A stretch of DNA of 64,000 nt. It comes from JARYLZ01 sp964388275 (GTDB lineage Bacteria; Bacteroidota; Ignavibacteria; SZUA-365). The stretch spans positions 82,397-146,396 of the forward strand of contig CAYLZD010000008.1 of the NCBI GenBank assembly GCA_964388275.1, in the 5' to 3' direction. Below the pieces are notes generated by a model. The model was not told the origin of the DNA, searched no databases, and worked only from the letters and a program-made list of their open reading frames with translations. Position 1 is the stretch's first letter. Every line of letters begins with the position of its first letter. Of the stretch, positions 52,601 through 60,527 are shown in pieces. A program made the translations under genes and the position numbers.

Positions 52601-52849
52601 CCGTTCAATCCGGTCACCACGCTCGTCTACTCCATCCCTGAAAACGCGCACGTCCGCCTGGTGGTCACCGACATGCTCGGCCGCGAGGTGGCGGTGCCGG
52701 CTGAAGGATACAGACAGAGCGGCGTCTATCGCGTGCAATTCGATGGCTCGACGCTGCAGAGCGGCAATTACACGGCGACGCTGACCATGACCGGCGACGA
52801 GCCGGGCGAAGCGATGGTGAAATCGGTGAAGATGACGCTGGCGAAGTAG
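49631..52849 (+). CDS. Secreted parallel-beta-helix protein with dockerin-like repeats and T9SS domain
   Basis: A 1072-residue protein with a signal peptide ending near AAVHAQ. Residues ~310-700 form Tyr/Asn-rich repeats of the parallel beta-helix type (for example GAYLYYNQNERIFTGNKIIF and MYVYYNQ), usually seen in carbohydrate-active or adhesive proteins. Around residues 875-970 are two calcium-loop-like segments, DANNDGIVNYGD and DTDGNGVVNSFD, resembling a type I dockerin. A T9SS sorting domain begins LSQNYPNPFNPVTT. The gene has its own promoter, long leader and tandem terminators. Ligand or substrate is unknown. Confidence 0.83.
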   Translation: MSKLRYNLIALTAIPVLCLFLGAAVHAQTPQFSINPGSFSTSTNTFPFNSTTQIQLNYTAGQFTGAYTGTITKVYFKRASANTATATYTNFTLKMAQIASSAFPSTTTYYSPMNTIYSGLLTVPPGSVDQWFAIQLPTPVSYDPNQALMFNACNTSISNGFTLRTYSATTPPYRRIYGGTCGATTGTSDAYLYACGIDMAPALPNDAGIAALLSPVSFCAGTFDIKVKLRNAGTNTLSNVSINWEYDDVPQAPISWTTPLPTQTEADVTLGSRNFAAGIAHRLKAWTSNPNGVPDTFNPNDTLYAELKPALSGVFTVGGSNPDYPTLKAARDDLYAVGVCGPVVFNIRSGTYDEQLALGSSASFITIPGVSATNTITFQSETGNRADVIITFASLTGNPTLYLNGADWITFRNLTVRATNPSYGIVVYILGGSEHCTFENLDLVSSVVSTTSTNNAVVYSPSGSLDHYTTFRGCNLIGGSYSMYMYGSSTSALEIGDVIEDNTMTDFYYQGMTFYYHDSPEFRRNLVRTASGYTGYGAYLYYNQNERIFTGNKIIFTGAGTKYGMYVYYNQATSTKQGLISNNFVSIGPASSAGYTLYQYYNTFQRVYNNTFWNAVTGSYYGAYVYYGNDIRFMNNIVYTYGPGYSYYVTPATAVTHSDYNLYYTNGATLAYWGSAAANLATLRTLNGKDMNSVSKPVIFANAPLGDLHLAGASQDDPDIRGTLLAEVPDDIDGEPRARPYIGADEGCYVTPGAVDFEMSDASGNPAPYFNFPGTAYVKYRIGFPDEAFSATVTINFYTIPGNNLAYTTNFAVNKLAGITLEGITAINVPTLPPGYYRVEAVFNTWNSCLAYTNYRPEEEAVLVVPQDQIPCVVWPGDANNDGIVNYGDRSALNKYIINANLSPAWLQGPARYRPDAATNPLTYYTWVGQPAVPWATALGCYMDTDGNGVVNSFDYLAMKLNWFRTHGIPKTQDAPAELCAFDLSQNYPNPFNPVTTLVYSIPENAHVRLVVTDMLGREVAVPAEGYRQSGVYRVQFDGSTLQSGNYTATLTMTGDEPGEAMVKSVKMTLAK

Positions 52850-52859
52850 TTTTACATCA

Positions 52860-52909
52860 GCATCCTGCCTGTACACGGAAAAAGTCCGACAGGCAGGATG
52901 CCTCATTTT
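52860..52909 (+). terminator. Intrinsic terminator after the beta-helix gene
   Basis: A perfect 13-bp stem GCATCCTGCCTGT / ACAGGCAGGATGC encloses a smaller CGGA/TCCG hairpin and is followed by CTCATTTT. It lies 10 nt after the stop codon. Confidence 0.75.
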
Positions 52910-52912
52910 AAG

Positions 52913-52940
52913 CGCCCGCCGCCGCACACGGCGGGCGTTT
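52913..52940 (+). terminator. Second terminator hairpin in tandem
   Basis: A 9-bp stem CGCCCGCCG / CGGCGGGCG with a 7-nt loop is followed by TTTCAT. The stem is strong but the T-run is short. It may back up the first terminator ahead of the suf promoter. Confidence 0.55.
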
Positions 52941-53023
52941 CATCGCGGCGCGGTTTACAGAACCGTGGGCCGGATTTACCGCGCGCGCCGGGAATCATTC
53001 CGGTTCCCCCGTCGTTTATATAT

Positions 53024-53060
53024 TGCAATCTTGACTTTTCCGTACAGATTGCAGTAGCTT
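53024..53060 (+). promoter_or_regulatory. suf promoter with candidate operator
   Basis: TTGACT (53031-53036) and TAGCTT (53055-53060) are 18 bp apart, and TAGCTTGC resembles TAnnTTTG. An inverted repeat TGCAATC (53024-53030) and GATTGCA (53047-53053), 16 bp apart, brackets the -35 box. This is a plausible site for the Rrf2 regulator at the end of the operon, but it does not match a known IscR consensus. The predicted leader to sufB is about 45 nt. Confidence 0.5.
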
Positions 53061-53109
53061 GCATCCCGAACGGCCGGTGGACCGGAAACGAGACACAGGA
53101 AAACCTGAA

Positions 53110-54555
<1,446 letters not shown>

Positions 54556-54557
54556 GG

Positions 54558-54697
54558 GGTGAAGGGTGAAGGGTAAAGAGTGAAGGGTGAAGGGTGAAGA
54601 GTGAAGAATGTAGAAATTGATTCTCCCCAGTACCCAGTTCCTGGTTCCCAGTTCCTAGTACCTAGTTCCCAGTTCCTAGTTCCTAGTTCCCAGTTTT
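54558..54697. repeat. Heptamer tandem-repeat array A
   Basis: Two blocks of 7-bp repeats. Seven copies of RGTGAAG-type units (54558-54606) begin 2 nt after the sufB stop codon. After a 21-nt linker come ten copies of YAGTTCC-type units (54628-54697). Both blocks are degenerate but keep strict 7-nt phase. The array fills the sufB-sufC spacer and reappears inverted as array B after the bacilliredoxin gene. Confidence 0.9.
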
Positions 54698-54726
54698 CAC
54701 AACCATTCCATCAGTAAATCCGACAC

Positions 54727-55497
54727 ATGCTCCTACAAATCCGCAACCTCCACGCTTCCGTTGAAGGGAAGCAAATTCTCAAGGGCTTGTCGCTATCCGT
54801 CAACCCGGGCGAAGTCCACGCGATCATGGGCCCGAACGGCTCCGGCAAGAGCACGCTGGCCAATGTTCTCGCCGGTCGAGACACTTTCGAGGTCACCGAA
54901 GGTGAAATCCTTTACAAAGGAGAAAACCTGCTGGACATGGCGCCTGAAGAAAGGGCGCGCGCGGGCGTGTTTCTGGCTTTCCAATACCCGGTGGAAATTC
55001 CCGGAGTCAGCAACACCTATTTCCTGAAAGCCGCCCTCAACGCGGTCCGCAAGTCGCGCGGCCTTGAAGAATTGGACGCGATGGACTTTCTCAGCCTGAT
55101 AAAGGAGAAGATGAAACTGGTAGAGATGGATCAGAAGCTACTGAACCGTCCCGTGAATGAGGGATTTTCGGGCGGCGAGAAGAAGCGCAACGAAATACTG
55201 CAGATGGCGGTTCTGGCGCCCACTTTGAGCATTCTCGACGAAACCGATTCCGGTCTCGACATCGACGCCCTGCGCATTGTGGCGGAAGGGGTGAACAAGC
55301 TCCGCAGCTCCGACAACTCCACCGTTCTGGTAACGCACTACCAGCGCCTCCTGAATTACATCGTGCCCGATTTCGTGCATGTGCTGGTGGACGGACGCAT
55401 CGTGCGCTCCGGCGACAAATCCCTGGCGCTGCACCTCGAGGAGGAGGGTTACGACTGGGCCAGGTCGCCGGAAAACAACACGGAAATCGGCGCCTGA
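54727..55497 (+). CDS. sufC: Fe-S cluster assembly ATPase SufC
   Basis: The 256-residue ABC-type ATPase powers conformational change of the SufBCD scaffold. Walker A GPNGSGKST is near residue 38, the Q-loop near FLAFQYPVEIPGVSNT, the signature FSGGEKKRNE near 150, and Walker B LSILDETDSGLDIDAL near 172. Length is standard. It begins 30 nt after repeat array A with no clear Shine-Dalgarno sequence and is followed by sufD at 10 nt. Confidence 0.97.
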   Translation: MLLQIRNLHASVEGKQILKGLSLSVNPGEVHAIMGPNGSGKSTLANVLAGRDTFEVTEGEILYKGENLLDMAPEERARAGVFLAFQYPVEIPGVSNTYFLKAALNAVRKSRGLEELDAMDFLSLIKEKMKLVEMDQKLLNRPVNEGFSGGEKKRNEILQMAVLAPTLSILDETDSGLDIDALRIVAEGVNKLRSSDNSTVLVTHYQRLLNYIVPDFVHVLVDGRIVRSGDKSLALHLEEEGYDWARSPENNTEIGA

Positions 55498-55507
55498 GGC
55501 CACCCGT

Positions 55508-56833
55508 ATGCAAAACACAACGCATGAACCGGTGGCCGCCTTGATGGAACGCTTCGATGCGTTTCAGCGCGCCTTCAACGGTAAATCCTGCAAGCCCCTC
55601 CGCTCGCTTCAGAACACGGCCATGCAGCGGGTGGTCGCCATGGGCTTCCCGACGCAGAAACACGAGGAGTGGCGCTACACAAACCTGACAGCGCTGTACG
55701 CCGGCGTCTTCGCTCCGGCGGCGCCGCGGGAAGCACCCGCTCCGGAAGGCATAGCCGGCCCTCTCGTAGAAGCCGATCCCGATTCTCCCGTGCTCGTGTT
55801 TCTCGACGGCGCATACATGCCGGATGCCTCGAAACAGGCGCCACTTCCCGGCGTAACCATCATGCCCATCTCGGAAGCCATACGCACGCGCACGGGGGAG
55901 GTTCTCGCCGCGCTCGATGCGACCGGCGCGGGCGGAGCGAACGTCTTCGCGGAAATGAACAGCGCCTTCCTCGCCGACGGGGCATGGATAATGGCGGAGC
56001 GCGGGACGCCGGCATCGAAACCCATAAGGATTCTTCATCTCTCCTCCGGAAACGAAACCGCCTCGATGGCGTCGCCTCGCGTCGCCGTGCTGGCGGAACG
56101 GGGCGCCTCGGTCGCAGTGACGGAAATACACGCCGTGCTCGGCGAAGGCCGCTGCTACGAAAACGCCCGCACCGATATTGCGCTCCGAGAGGGGGCGTCG
56201 GTGGAACACGCGCGCGTGCAGCTCGGCAACGACCTCTCCCTGCACACGAGCAATACTCATACGCTGCAGTCGAAAGACAGCACATTCGTCAGCCACGTTT
56301 ACACGCTCGGCGGCGCTCTGACGCGAAACGACATGTCCTCCGTCCTGGACGGAGAGAATGCCGAGGCGCGCCTTTTCGGTCTCGCACTGGCCGGAGGAGA
56401 GAGCCACGTCGACAATCACACGCGCATAGACCACGCACGCCCTCGAGGACGCAGCATCGAGAGATACAAAGGCATAGTCGGCGGCGCCGGGCGCAGCGTC
56501 TTCAGCGGCCGCATCATAGTGAGGCCGGACGCGCAGAAAACCGATGCGCGGCAATCCAACAGCCATCTCCTGCTCAGCAATGAAGCTTCCGCCGACGCCA
56601 AACCGCAACTCGAGATTTTCGCGGACGACGTGAAGTGCACGCACGGGGCCACAGTCGGCCGTCTCGACGAGAACGCTCTTTTCTATCTCCGCAGCAGGGG
56701 TCTGGGACTGGAAGAAGCCCGCGGCCTGCTCACCTACGCCTTCGCGGGAGAGTTGCTCGAGGAACTCGCCGACAGCCGTCTCGGCGAAGCTCTCGACGGC
56801 GTTCTGCGAGAGAGACTGCTCCGCATATTCTGA
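55508..56833 (+). CDS. sufD: Fe-S cluster assembly protein SufD
   Basis: The 441-residue partner of SufB. The N-terminal helical part includes GFPTQKHEEWRYTNLTALY, conserved in SufD, and the C-terminal beta-helix core includes SHVDNHTRIDHARPRGRSIERYKGIVGGAGRSVFSGRIIV-type sequence, then DDVKCTHGATVGRLDENALFYLRSRG. The frame is open upstream within sufC. The ATG at 55508 gives the right N-terminus and follows sufC closely. Sequence is less conserved than SufB, as usual. Confidence 0.95.
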   Translation: MQNTTHEPVAALMERFDAFQRAFNGKSCKPLRSLQNTAMQRVVAMGFPTQKHEEWRYTNLTALYAGVFAPAAPREAPAPEGIAGPLVEADPDSPVLVFLDGAYMPDASKQAPLPGVTIMPISEAIRTRTGEVLAALDATGAGGANVFAEMNSAFLADGAWIMAERGTPASKPIRILHLSSGNETASMASPRVAVLAERGASVAVTEIHAVLGEGRCYENARTDIALREGASVEHARVQLGNDLSLHTSNTHTLQSKDSTFVSHVYTLGGALTRNDMSSVLDGENAEARLFGLALAGGESHVDNHTRIDHARPRGRSIERYKGIVGGAGRSVFSGRIIVRPDAQKTDARQSNSHLLLSNEASADAKPQLEIFADDVKCTHGATVGRLDENALFYLRSRGLGLEEARGLLTYAFAGELLEELADSRLGEALDGVLRERLLRIF

Positions 56834-56843
56834 TTTCCACCAA

Positions 56844-58115
56844 ATGAACCCTCAAACCGACATCAGCACCTTGCAGGCGTCTAAAGCAGCGACAAGGCTT
56901 TTCGACGCTGAAAGAATCCGCGGCGATTTCCCCATACTTTCGAGGGAATTCAGGGGCAGGCCGCTCGTGTACCTCGACAACGCTTCGTCGACGCAGAAAC
57001 CTGCCGCTGTGATCGAGGCGGTGAAAACATTTTACCAGGAGCGGAATTCGAACGTGCACCGCGGAGTGCATCATCTCAGCCAGTTAGCGACCGCCATGTT
57101 CGAAGCCGCGAGGGAAAAAGCGCGCGGCTTCCTGAACGCGGCCTCTTCCAGCGAGATCATTTTCACGCGGGGCGCCACCGACGGCATCAATCTCGTCGCC
57201 CGCAGCTTCGCCCGCGACAACATCCGCGAGGGAGACGAGATCGTCGTTTCCACAATGGAGCATCACTCCAATATCGTGCCCTGGCAGATGCTGTGCGAGG
57301 AAAAAGGCGCGTCGCTGCGGGTGATACCGATCAACGACGAGGGCGAACTGCTGCTCGAAGAGTACGGAAAACTCCTCTCCCCCCGCACGCGCATCGTGGC
57401 CGTCACTCATGTGTCGAACGCGCTGGGAACCGTGAATCCCGTGCGCGAGATCATCCGGATCGCCCATGAAAGTGGGATCCCCGTTCTCATAGACGCCGCG
57501 CAATCGGTGCAGCATTTCCCCGCCGACGTACGCGAATTGGACTGCGATTTCCTCGTCTTCAGCGGGCACAAGGTTTTCGGACCGACCGGCATCGGCATAT
57601 TGTACGGAAAGGAGGAATGGCTGGACCGCCTGCCTCCGGTGCAGGGAGGCGGCGATATGATTCTGTCGGTGTCCTTCGAGAAGACGGTGTACAACCGGCT
57701 TCCCTACAAGTTCGAGGCCGGCACGCCGAACATCGCGGGCGCCGTCGGCCTCGGCGCCGCGATAGATTACCTGCGCTCCTTCGACATGGCCGCCGTGGAA
57801 GCCTACGAGAGCGAACTGCTCGAGTACGCGACCGCACGGCTCACCGAAGTGCCGGGCATGCGGCTGATCGGAACCGCGAGGGAAAAAACGAGCGTGCTCT
57901 CTTTCATGCTCTGCGCCGTGCACCCTCACGACATCGGCACCATACTCGATCAGCAGGGCGTGGCCATCCGCGCGGGCCATCATTGCGCGCAGCCGACAAT
58001 GACGCGGCTGGGAATACCCGCGACGGCGAGGGCGTCGCTGGCGCTTTACAACACGAGAGAGGACGTCGACGCCCTGCTCACAGGCGTTCAGCGCGTCCTG
58101 GAGGTGTTCGCGTGA
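56844..58115 (+). CDS. sufS: Cysteine desulfurase SufS
   Basis: The 423-residue PLP enzyme removes sulfur from cysteine for cluster assembly. It begins its conserved region at YLDNASSTQKPAAVI, has HHSNIVPWQ, DAAQSVQHFP and the PLP lysine in FSGHKVFGPTGIG. The active-site cysteine lies in RAGHHCAQP near the C-terminus, the short loop of group II desulfurases. It is 10 nt from sufD and its stop overlaps the sufU start. Confidence 0.97.
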   Translation: MNPQTDISTLQASKAATRLFDAERIRGDFPILSREFRGRPLVYLDNASSTQKPAAVIEAVKTFYQERNSNVHRGVHHLSQLATAMFEAAREKARGFLNAASSSEIIFTRGATDGINLVARSFARDNIREGDEIVVSTMEHHSNIVPWQMLCEEKGASLRVIPINDEGELLLEEYGKLLSPRTRIVAVTHVSNALGTVNPVREIIRIAHESGIPVLIDAAQSVQHFPADVRELDCDFLVFSGHKVFGPTGIGILYGKEEWLDRLPPVQGGGDMILSVSFEKTVYNRLPYKFEAGTPNIAGAVGLGAAIDYLRSFDMAAVEAYESELLEYATARLTEVPGMRLIGTAREKTSVLSFMLCAVHPHDIGTILDQQGVAIRAGHHCAQPTMTRLGIPATARASLALYNTREDVDALLTGVQRVLEVFA

Positions 58116-58570
58116 TGAACGAACTCGGCGACCTGTATCAGGACATCATTCTCGACCACAACCGCAATCCCCGGAACTTCCGCGCCATGGAGGACGCCGA
58201 CGCGAAGCTCGAAGGTTACAACCCCCTGTGCGGCGATCATTTTACGCTGTACGTCAAATTCGACGGCGACAAGGTGGCGGACGCGAGTTTCGACGGCGCG
58301 GGCTGCGCCATCTCGAAGGCCTCAGCCTCAATCATGAGCGACGCAGTCAAGGGAAAATCGCGCGAGGAAGTGCGGCGTCTCTTCGAACTGTTTCATTCGG
58401 TGGTCACGGGCAGGGACACTTCGGAGGAAAGCGTTCAAAAACTCGGCAAGCTCGCCGCCTTTTCCGGGGTTTCGGAATACCCGGCTCGCGTGAAATGCGC
58501 CACGCTCGCATGGCACACAGTGCTCGCCGCGGTGAACGGAGAAATCGGCGCGGTATCGACCGAGGAGTAA
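58115..58570 (+). CDS. sufU: SufU-type sulfur acceptor / scaffold
   Basis: The 151-residue IscU-like protein begins MNELGDLYQDIILDHNRNPRN. The zinc ligands are visible as Cys and Asp in NPLCGDHF, Cys in GAGCAISKAS and Cys in RVKCATLAW. The spacing includes the extra segment that separates SufU from IscU. SufU accepts persulfide from SufS in organisms without SufE. The start ATG overlaps the sufS stop (TGATG), so I use it rather than the much longer open frame. Confidence 0.95.
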   Translation: MNELGDLYQDIILDHNRNPRNFRAMEDADAKLEGYNPLCGDHFTLYVKFDGDKVADASFDGAGCAISKASASIMSDAVKGKSREEVRRLFELFHSVVTGRDTSEESVQKLGKLAAFSGVSEYPARVKCATLAWHTVLAAVNGEIGAVSTEE

Positions 58571-58624
58571 GCGCCGGCGCCGCAAACCGGCTCTCAATGA
58601 ACGACCAGCAAATACCGAACCCAT

Positions 58625-58948
58625 ATGCCCGATCAGAAGACGCCCGAGGAATTGCACGATAGCATAATCAAGGTATTGAAGACCTGTTTCGATCCCGAAA
58701 TCCCGGTCGACATATACGAACTCGGCCTCATATACAGAATCCGCATTCAGGCGCACGGCAAAGTGGTGATCGATATGACGCTGACTTCTCCCGCCTGCCC
58801 GGCCGCCCAATCGCTGCCTTCGGAAGTGCAGAACAAGGTCGCGGGGATTCCGGGCGTAAGCGAGGCGGCGGTGGACGTGGTATGGGATCCGCCCTGGTCT
58901 CCCGAACGTATGACCGAAGCGGCCCGCCTGGAACTGGGTTTCTTCTGA
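58625..58948 (+). CDS. sufT: SufT / MIP18-family Fe-S maturation protein (DUF59)
   Basis: A 107-residue DUF59 protein with IKVLKTCFDPEIPVDIYELGLIY at the N-terminus and DMTLTSPACPAAQSLPSEV in the middle, the conserved Cys-containing motif of the family. SufT proteins help mature Fe-S proteins. It lies 54 nt after sufU and precedes the bacilliredoxin gene by 50 nt. Length and motifs fit well. Confidence 0.92.
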   Translation: MPDQKTPEELHDSIIKVLKTCFDPEIPVDIYELGLIYRIRIQAHGKVVIDMTLTSPACPAAQSLPSEVQNKVAGIPGVSEAAVDVVWDPPWSPERMTEAARLELGFF

Positions 58949-58998
58949 GACGAATCCGCCTTTTGCGCAACATTCATCAAGAAAGGAAACATTGAATC

Positions 58999-59532
58999 AT
59001 GTTCAATAGATCAAACACAACTTCGCGCGGTCCGCTGTATGACGATGCGTCGGTTCAGCCGATGCGCGACGAGCTCACCTATGTCGGTTTCGAGGAACTT
59101 CTGACACCGGAAGACGTCGAGCGCGCGCTTGCCGGCGACGAAGGAACCACACTCGTCATGCTCAACTCCGTCTGCGGCTGCGCGGCGGGCAGCGCCCGCC
59201 CGGCCGTTACGGAAGCCCTCCAGCACAGCGTGATACCCGACAGTCTCGTCACCGTGTTCGCCGGAATGGAACGCGAGGCGGTGGACCGCATGCGCGCCGC
59301 CTTCACCGATTACGCTCCCTCCTCTCCGAACATCGCCCTGCTCAAGGACGGCGCCGTCGTACTCATGCTGCAGCGTCACGACATAGAGGGTCGCAGCGCG
59401 GAGGAACTCGCGGAAAAGCTCAGAGCGGCTTTCGACAAACACTGCCGCCGCCCCGGTCCCTCGATCCCCGCCGACAAGTATGAAGCCCTCGTGCATGCGC
59501 GCGTCTGCGGATCGACGATACCGAGGGGATGA
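58999..59532 (+). CDS. BrxA/BrxB family bacilliredoxin
   Basis: A 177-residue thioredoxin-fold protein of the YphP/YqiW (DUF1094) family. It has the CGC motif in NSVCGCAAGSARPA near residue 60, followed by TVFAGMEREAV and SSPNIALLKDG, typical of bacilliredoxins. These reduce mixed disulfides between proteins and bacillithiol. This implies bacillithiol or a related thiol in the host. An AAGAAAGG Shine-Dalgarno-like sequence precedes the ATG. It is the last structural gene of the suf operon before repeat array B. Confidence 0.9.
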   Translation: MFNRSNTTSRGPLYDDASVQPMRDELTYVGFEELLTPEDVERALAGDEGTTLVMLNSVCGCAAGSARPAVTEALQHSVIPDSLVTVFAGMEREAVDRMRAAFTDYAPSSPNIALLKDGAVVLMLQRHDIEGRSAEELAEKLRAAFDKHCRRPGPSIPADKYEALVHARVCGSTIPRG

Positions 59533-59698
59533 GGAAACTAGGAACTAGGAACTGGGAACTAGGAACTGGGAACTGAAAATCAAAGCAAAATTTCATTTTA
59601 CCCTTCACCCTTCACTCTTCACTCTTCACCCTTCACTCTTCACTCTTCACTCTTCACCCTTTACCCTTCACCCTTCACCCTTCACCCTTCACCCTCCC
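59533..59698. repeat. Heptamer tandem-repeat array B
   Basis: Six GGAACTR-type units, the first carrying one extra base (59533-59575), start directly after the bacilliredoxin stop codon. After a 25-nt AT-rich linker come 13 CYCTTCA-type units and one degenerate unit (59601-59698), ending 2 nt before the Rrf2 start codon. The two blocks are the reverse complements of the blocks in array A and appear in the matching inverted order. Confidence 0.9.
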
Positions 59699-59700
59699 CG

Positions 59701-60144
59701 ATGAAATTCAGTTCCCAGGAAGAATACGGACTCCGTTGTCTTTTACAGCTCGCGCGCGGAGGCGGCACGGAGGCCTGTCTGACTTTGACGGAAATTGGCC
59801 GGGAGGAGGGATTGTCCGTCGCTCATGTCGCCAAGCTGATGCGGATTCTGCGTCTGGAGGGCTTCGTGGAGAGCGTGCGCGGGCAGGAGGGAGGGTATTC
59901 GCTCGCGCGCCCCGCCGGCGAGATAGCGGTTTCGGAAGTCCTGGCGGCCCTCGGCGGCAGGATTTACGAGAAAGATTTCTGCGACAATTTCACGGGCATC
60001 GGCGACAGCTGCGCCCACAGTCTCTCGTGTTTAATAAGGCCTCTCTGGCGCAGAGTGCAGGAGGCGATCGACGACTCGCTGCGCGGATTGACGCTGGCGG
60101 ATTTGATCCCGGCAGCCAAAATGACCGCCGTCACCGGACGATGA
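59701..60144 (+). CDS. Rrf2-family transcriptional regulator
   Basis: A 147-residue protein starting MKFSSQEEYGLRCLLQLARG, the typical Rrf2 winged-helix N-terminus. The recognition helix region LSVAHVAKLMRILRLEGF and wing GQEGGYSLARP follow. Three cysteines in the CX9CX5C arrangement (FCDNF...DSCAHSLSC) could bind an Fe-S cluster, as in IscR and similar sensors. Its location at the end of the suf operon suggests feedback control of suf. The start codon is directly after repeat array B, with no Shine-Dalgarno sequence. Confidence 0.92.
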   Translation: MKFSSQEEYGLRCLLQLARGGGTEACLTLTEIGREEGLSVAHVAKLMRILRLEGFVESVRGQEGGYSLARPAGEIAVSEVLAALGGRIYEKDFCDNFTGIGDSCAHSLSCLIRPLWRRVQEAIDDSLRGLTLADLIPAAKMTAVTGR

Positions 60145-60481
60145 GTCTTCCAGTCAGCGCCTGGTTGTTACTCGTCACCCGATAAAAATACACGACTGCG
60201 GCCAGGCTTCGCCCGTCGATATGTATTTCGCGCCCATTGATATCCTTGATTGCGAGTGCCGATCTGACCAGACGATCGAATACCTGCAATTCCGCATTCT
60301 CCATGGCGATCTTCAAATCCACAACAGCCCACGCGGAGAAAGGATTGGGATAGACCGACGGTTCCATGGCCGGTCGAATAACAGCCGTTCCGCGTTCGAT
60401 ATTGAGAACCCGGCCATCGAAGGGCTCTATGAGAATAATCCCCGCGACCGGTCGGACGTCCGACCTCGCCGCAAGGCCGAT
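60131..60481 (-). pseudogene. Orphan T9SS sorting-domain remnant
   Basis: The open frame covers about 116 codons, and the last ~75 residues match a T9SS C-terminal sorting domain: SVYPNPFSAW, then LQVFDRLVRS and VVYFYRVTSN, ending TGRLIVR. A TGA stop at 60482-60484 precedes the frame, so the body of the parent protein is missing. The 3' end overlaps the Rrf2 gene by 14 nt in convergent orientation. It is probably the tail of a decayed secreted-protein gene; a short protein starting at the ATG at 60367 is less likely. Confidence 0.6.
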
Positions 60482-60527
60482 TCAAACTGATCGTCCATTC
60501 TTTTCTCCGTGGCCCTCGCCCCAATCC

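Noticed and set aside
54558..59698. CRISPR array
   Set aside because: Repeats are 7 nt and contiguous without spacers, and no cas genes are present.
60168..60524. Minus-strand 118-codon frame overlapping the sorting-domain remnant
   Set aside because: It is out of frame with the recognisable sorting domain and has an Arg/Gly-rich composition typical of a shadow frame.
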